A stretch of DNA of 64,000 nt, taken from assembly GCF_945952055.1 (NCBI RefSeq), contig NZ_CAMFHB010000002.1, positions 243,076 through 307,075 of the forward strand. The letters are read 5' to 3'. The notes beneath the pieces were generated by a model. It worked only from the letters and a program-made list of their open reading frames with translations, was not told the DNA's origin and did not search any database. This document shows positions 60,163 through 64,000 of the stretch, one piece after another; position 1 is the first letter of the stretch, and every line of letters starts with the position of its first letter. This DNA is from an uncultured Alsobacter sp. (GTDB lineage: Bacteria > Pseudomonadota > Alphaproteobacteria > Rhizobiales > Beijerinckiaceae). Both the position numbers and the translations under genes were made by a program.

Positions 60163-60475
60163 AGGGTTAACCCCCGGTCAACAACCGGTGGTTGCCAAGC
60201 CCCAGGCGCCGCAAAATATTGCAACCGGGCAACAGTCCCTCTCAATCGCACGTTGTTCGACGTTGATAAACCTCATCATAGTTGCGTGATGAACGTCACC
60301 ATCTATGGTTGCGGCGTGTCAGGGAGCTCCCTGGCGCAACCTCTGGTTCGGCCACTCGGTCGGGCCGGTGGGCAGGGGTCAGGGACTCTTCGCTGAGAGG
60401 GCCTTCGGGGGCCAGTTCGGATGAAGACCAAGCCCGCTCCCGATGGGTCTCGAAAACGTCTTTTGGAGGTTACCA
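60163..60475 (+). promoter_or_regulatory. Long leader and promoter region of the porin
   Basis: The 313 bases before the porin hold no gene. They contain repeated GGTTGC or GCAACC words (near 60192, 60219, 60308 and 60338) and the palindrome CAGGGAGCTCCCTG (60318-60331). There is an AT-containing stretch around 60260-60300 where a promoter is likely. The ribosome-binding site TTGGAGG is eight bases before the porin ATG. The long, structured leader suggests post-transcriptional control. Confidence 0.45.
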
Positions 60476-61834
60476 ATGAAGCTCATGAAGAGCCTTCTCC
60501 TCGGTTCGGTCGCTGGCTTCGCCGCGGTCGCCGGGGCTCAGGCCGCCGACCTTCCCTCGAAGAAGGCCGCTCCGGTCGAGTACGTGCGCGTCTGCTCGCA
60601 GTTCGGCGCTGGCTTCTTCTACGTCCCCGGCTCCGACACCTGCTTGAAGGTGTATGGCCGCGTTCGTGCCGACTACATCTACAACGAGCCGCTGACCCGC
60701 GGTTCGAACACGACGACGACCCGTGCTCGTGGCTACTTCCGCCTCGACAGCTACACCCCGACCGATTGGGGTCCGCTGCGCGCCACCACCGGCATCTACA
60801 TCACGCGTGACTCGGGCCGTGGCTTCAACGCCAACGGCGTGAACCTCGCCAACGTCTCCAACGGTAACGGCTCGACGAACGCCGACGTGGCCCTCGACTG
60901 GGCTTACATCCAGTTCGCCGGCATCACCGCTGGTCGTATCCCGGTGTCGTTCTTCGAGTTCGCTCCGTTCGGCGGCGTGACCTACCTCGGCGGCGGCTCC
61001 AACGGCCGCGGCTCGGACTACGGCGCGACCAACGTCCTCGCCTACACCGCCACGTTCGGCGGCGGCTTCTCGGCCACGCTGGCCATTGAAGATGGTACCG
61101 AGCGTCGTGGCGCTGCGGTTGTGGCCGGTGGCGCTGGGTTCATCGTGAACGGCGCCAACCTCGGCGCTGTGCCCTACGCTGGTCATGCGATGCCCGACAT
61201 CGTCGGTCGCCTCGACTACACCGGCACCTGGGGCACCGCGATGCTGTCGGGTGCGGTTCACCAGGTCCGCGCCGGCAACGGCGTGCTCTTCGGAGCGGCG
61301 AACGCGATCGCTGACACCGTGTATGGCTATGCCATCCAGGGCGGTGTGAAGGTCAACCTGCCGATGCTTGCCCCGGGCGATGCCCTGTTCCTGCAGGCTG
61401 CCTACGCGAACGGCGCTAACAGCTACACCGGCTGGTCGTCGCTTGGCCTCGGGTTCCAGAACACGCCGGTGAACGGTATCGTGACGCCGGACGTCGTGTA
61501 CGACGCTCTCGGCAATGACCACACTACGAAGACTTGGTCGATCGTGGGCGGTCTGCTGCACTACTGGACCCCCACGATCCGTCAGGGCGTCGCTCTTGCC
61601 TACGGCAAGCATGACGCTTGGGGCTCCTGGCAGGACATGTCGGCCTTCACCGCCGCTACCAACGTGATCTGGTCGCCGGTTAAGGGCTTCGACATTGGCG
61701 CCGAGGTTGGCTATCAGCGCCTCACCGACACCCCGAACGTCGTGTACAACGCGGCGAACGTGGCTGCCGGCTCGCTGTTCGGCCTCAAGAAGGATGCCTG
61801 GTTCGGCCGTCTGCGCTTCCAGCGCGACTTCTGA
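60476..61834 (+). CDS. Porin (Porin_2 family, Hyphomicrobiales major outer-membrane porin)
   Basis: This 452-aa protein has a signal peptide (residues 1-23, MKLMKSLLLGSVAGFAAVAG then AQAAD) and the Porin_2 start KKAAPVEYVRVCSQFGAGFFYVPGSDTCLKVYGRVRADY, including the paired cysteines that close the N-terminal loop. Alternating hydrophobic strands run to a terminal aromatic residue (LRFQRDF), as required for barrel insertion. Trimers form the main diffusion channel of the outer membrane. The codon use is strongly biased, as in highly expressed genes, and a strong terminator follows. Confidence 0.92.
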   Translation: MKLMKSLLLGSVAGFAAVAGAQAADLPSKKAAPVEYVRVCSQFGAGFFYVPGSDTCLKVYGRVRADYIYNEPLTRGSNTTTTRARGYFRLDSYTPTDWGPLRATTGIYITRDSGRGFNANGVNLANVSNGNGSTNADVALDWAYIQFAGITAGRIPVSFFEFAPFGGVTYLGGGSNGRGSDYGATNVLAYTATFGGGFSATLAIEDGTERRGAAVVAGGAGFIVNGANLGAVPYAGHAMPDIVGRLDYTGTWGTAMLSGAVHQVRAGNGVLFGAANAIADTVYGYAIQGGVKVNLPMLAPGDALFLQAAYANGANSYTGWSSLGLGFQNTPVNGIVTPDVVYDALGNDHTTKTWSIVGGLLHYWTPTIRQGVALAYGKHDAWGSWQDMSAFTAATNVIWSPVKGFDIGAEVGYQRLTDTPNVVYNAANVAAGSLFGLKKDAWFGRLRFQRDF

Positions 61835-61860
61835 TCCAGACCTTCGGGTACGGAACAAGG

Positions 61861-61898
61861 AACCCCGGTGCGCAAGCACCGGGGTTTCTTCTTTTTGG
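61861..61898 (+). terminator. Strong terminator after the porin
   Basis: AACCCCGGTGC (61861-61871) pairs perfectly with GCACCGGGGTT (61876-61886) around a GCAA tetraloop, followed by a T-rich tract to about 61898. Confidence 0.9.
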
Positions 61899-62018
61899 GC
61901 CTTGTCTCATGCGGAGGAGGCGATGCATCGACCAGCAGACAGGCGTTCCGCGTCGGGCCCACCCGGAGCGGAAGACGACCATGAATGACGACGGTGGAGA
62001 GTTGCTGCGCGGAGAGCG

Positions 62019-64000
62019 CTAGCGGCTGCCGAGGAAAATTCCGTTGGCGGCGTAGGCCGGCCCCGCGGTGGCGGCGATGCCGAACTGGCCCGCCATCTCG
62101 GCCGGCGGTGTCCCCGGACCATAGAAGGAGCCCCGCAGGCTGCCCGCCGCGTTGGTTCCCGTGATCGAGCCCGAGAAATTGACCGACCCGGCTGCGAGCG
62201 CGCTGGCGAAGTTGTAGCTGCGCCCGCCCAGATTGGCGATGGAGCCCGTCCCCGTGCCCGTGGCGAAGTTCACCGTGTGGCTGAGGTTCCCGCCCGCCAC
62301 GTAAACCGCGCCGGCATTGTTGACGCTCGCCATGGCGTGGCCCGAATAGGTTGCGGTGCCCACGGTGGGGATCTGCCCGACGCTCGCCAGCTGGCCTGCG
62401 ACCCAGGGATTGAGGCTGCCGTAGTCGGTGTCCGTCCCCCGCGTCCCGTCGACCGACCAGAAGCCCCACTGGGTGTAGCGGCAGGAGCACTGGGTGACGC
62501 CCGGGAAGTACTGGGCATCGGCGTTGGGATTGCCGGCCCGCACGGCGGACCAGGGGAACAGGAGCTGGCTGTTTCCGCCGCTCGTGGTCGCGACCGTCCC
62601 GTTGCGCAGCGTCACCGTGGCGCTGACGCCGCCGGCGCTGCGCAGCGCGAAGGTCTGGTCGTCGATGAAGGCCGATCGCTGGTTGCCGGCCGTGCCGGCG
62701 TCCGATCCGAGCCGGTAGACGGCGCTCGCCAGCCTTGAGGTCGGATCGAGGCTGCGAATCTGCAGCGTGGCGCGGGCCGTCGACGATTCGGGTCGGTGAC
62801 GAGCACGAGATCGTCCGGCGTGCCCGTCAGGCCAGCGAACTGGAAGTCCTGGCGGGTCGCGGCCAGGAGAGGAAGCAGGCCGTTGGCGTCCGGTGTCGCC
62901 CCCAGTTGCGTCGAGGTCAGCGACCCCGCCACGTAGCCGCGCAGGGTCAACGCCGTGCGGTCTCCTCCCAGCCCGGCCGGCGCCGTGGCCGGCCCAGTGG
63001 TCTGCGACACGGCGTAGTTGGGGGTCGGATTGTCGGCGATGTACCCGAACTGCGTCGCCGGAGCGGGGCTCGCCAACCCGCCGGCGCTGCCGCTCGAATC
63101 GAAGGTCGCGGCGACCGGCAGCCCGTCGGCGTCGGCGATCACGCTGGCGTCGGCGCCGGCGAGGCTTCCGGTGGCGAACGACGGCCCATCCACCGCCGAG
63201 GCGCGGCCCGACGCGAAGAAGCCACCGACGAACTCCAGGTCGTTGCCCGTGCCCGCCTGGGCCGGCAGGAAGCTCCCGGTCGCGACCAGCACGGTGGAGG
63301 ACTGCGTGGCCCCCGCCCCCGTCAGCGAGAACCCGATCTGCAGGGTCCGCGTGATCCCCGGCGTGACGATGAACCCGTCCGCTGAAACGGTCCCGAGCGC
63401 CCGGTAGCTGAGGAGCGGCGTGACCGTCGCGTTCAGGCTGTTCGTCTCGCTGACCAGCGTGTCGGTGAGGAAGGGCACGCCGGACCCTGACGAGGCCACG
63501 CCGGCGAGGCCGAAACCGCGCGCCGGAACGAGGCGCGCCGCGTCGAAGGACGCGCTTACCAGCGTGGTCACGTCGACGGCCCGGGCCTGGACGATCGCGG
63601 ACTGGGCCTGAACGAATTGCACGGCCGCGAGCACGTCATTGGCCGCGGCGGTCAGTTGAAGGACGGCTGGCCGTGCCTGGATGAGGTTCCCGGCCGCCTG
63701 CAACGCCGTAAGCGCTGCCTGGGCCTGGTTCAGCGCGGTCACGGCTTGGCGGTCCCGGACTAAGTTCCCAGCCGCCCTCCACCCCGGTAAGCCATCCCTG
63801 GCCTTGGTCAACCGCGTTACGGGCTGGGCCAGGCTGGCATTGGCGGCGTTGAGCGCCGCCTGCGCGGCTGCCGCCGCCGCCAGGGCTGCCGTGCGGGAGG
63901 CGGTGGCGTTGGGATCGAGGCTCGCACCGGCGGCGGCGGCGTTGGCGGCCGCAGCGACGGCGGCGGCGGTCGCCTGGGCCTGCTGCGCGGCGGCCAGGGC
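62019..64000 (-). pseudogene. Large Ala-rich surface protein, frameshifted once and cut by the window edge
   Basis: Reading leftward from the edge, the protein has an Ala-rich helical region of about 120 residues with a repeated AAGNL-x-x-x-R-x-AV unit (near 63673-63780). A beta-rich passenger-like region follows, including GYVAGSLTSTQLGATPD. At about 62790-62793 one base is missing in a G run, after which the protein continues in the next frame (TARATLQIRSLDPTSRLASAVYRL...). It ends at 62019 with a segment like a transferrin-binding-protein barrel (GSFYGPGTPPAEMAGQFGIAATAG). Its start is outside the window. The right-hand frame alone would end about 60 codons past the shift with an odd Arg/Pro-rich tail. 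A base-calling loss is as likely as a true break. Confidence 0.7.

Overview
The window looks like a chromosome segment of a GC-rich alphaproteobacterium of the order Hyphomicrobiales (Rhizobiales). The basis is very high GC with strong third-position bias, a Porin_2-type outer-membrane porin, a DUF1236 protein, many ABC uptake systems with Tat-type signal peptides, GFA-like/DUF6151 and DUF1289 proteins, a bacterial Ku, and RecT-like and resolvase genes of types common in that order. Genus cannot be set from the sequence alone. I saw no rRNA, tRNA or CRISPR array.

From 1 to 42.9 kb is ordinary but nutrient-import-rich chromosome. In order: the 5' part of a DapA-family aldolase, an OpgD/G glucan protein, DUF1028, a TadG-like von Willebrand protein and a TauE permease; a dipeptide-type ABC operon with a fused DppD-DppF ATPase (5.4-11.1 kb); a soluble tandem-PAS chemoreceptor ending in a WxxF tether; an MFS permease and a DegT aminotransferase; a GntR regulator opposite a sugar ABC importer (no ATPase) plus mannonate dehydratase (16-21 kb); a frameshifted ankyrin protein; a polyamine-type ABC cluster with DUF3830 and LysR genes (22.3-27.7 kb); an EmrAB-type efflux pair; an EntS-like exporter, a YqjI-like PadR regulator and a siderophore-interacting reductase around a GATATATC operator (31.5-34.3 kb); a histidine kinase with a complete ethylene-receptor-type sensor and its response regulator (35.7-37.3 kb); and a five-gene ABC operon with an embedded nucleoside phosphorylase (37.4-41.5 kb).

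At 42.9 kb, just after a serine hydrolase gene, composition drops abruptly into an AT-rich stretch. The next 15.7 kb reads as an acquired accessory island: three unknown genes in a row, a lone Ku, a BRCT/TPR protein, four copies of an unnamed small-protein family with an IPK-x-E-x-RPGDR signature, several very small membrane proteins with good ribosome-binding sites, a membrane chemoreceptor, a serine recombinase missing its catalytic N-terminus, and a phage-like cassette of XRE repressor, unknown 309-aa protein, RecT-like protein and HNH nuclease. It ends at 58.6 kb in a decayed second copy of the last third of the serine hydrolase that stands at the left boundary, so a direct repeat of about 0.5 kb brackets the island.

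From 59.2 kb normal chromosome resumes: a protein with three winged-helix-like segments, a major porin with a long leader and strong terminator, and a large Ala-rich surface protein running off the right edge. Three genes (ankyrin protein, small-family copy B, surface protein) each lack one base in or next to a G/C run. That pattern suggests base-calling errors at least as much as real pseudogenes.
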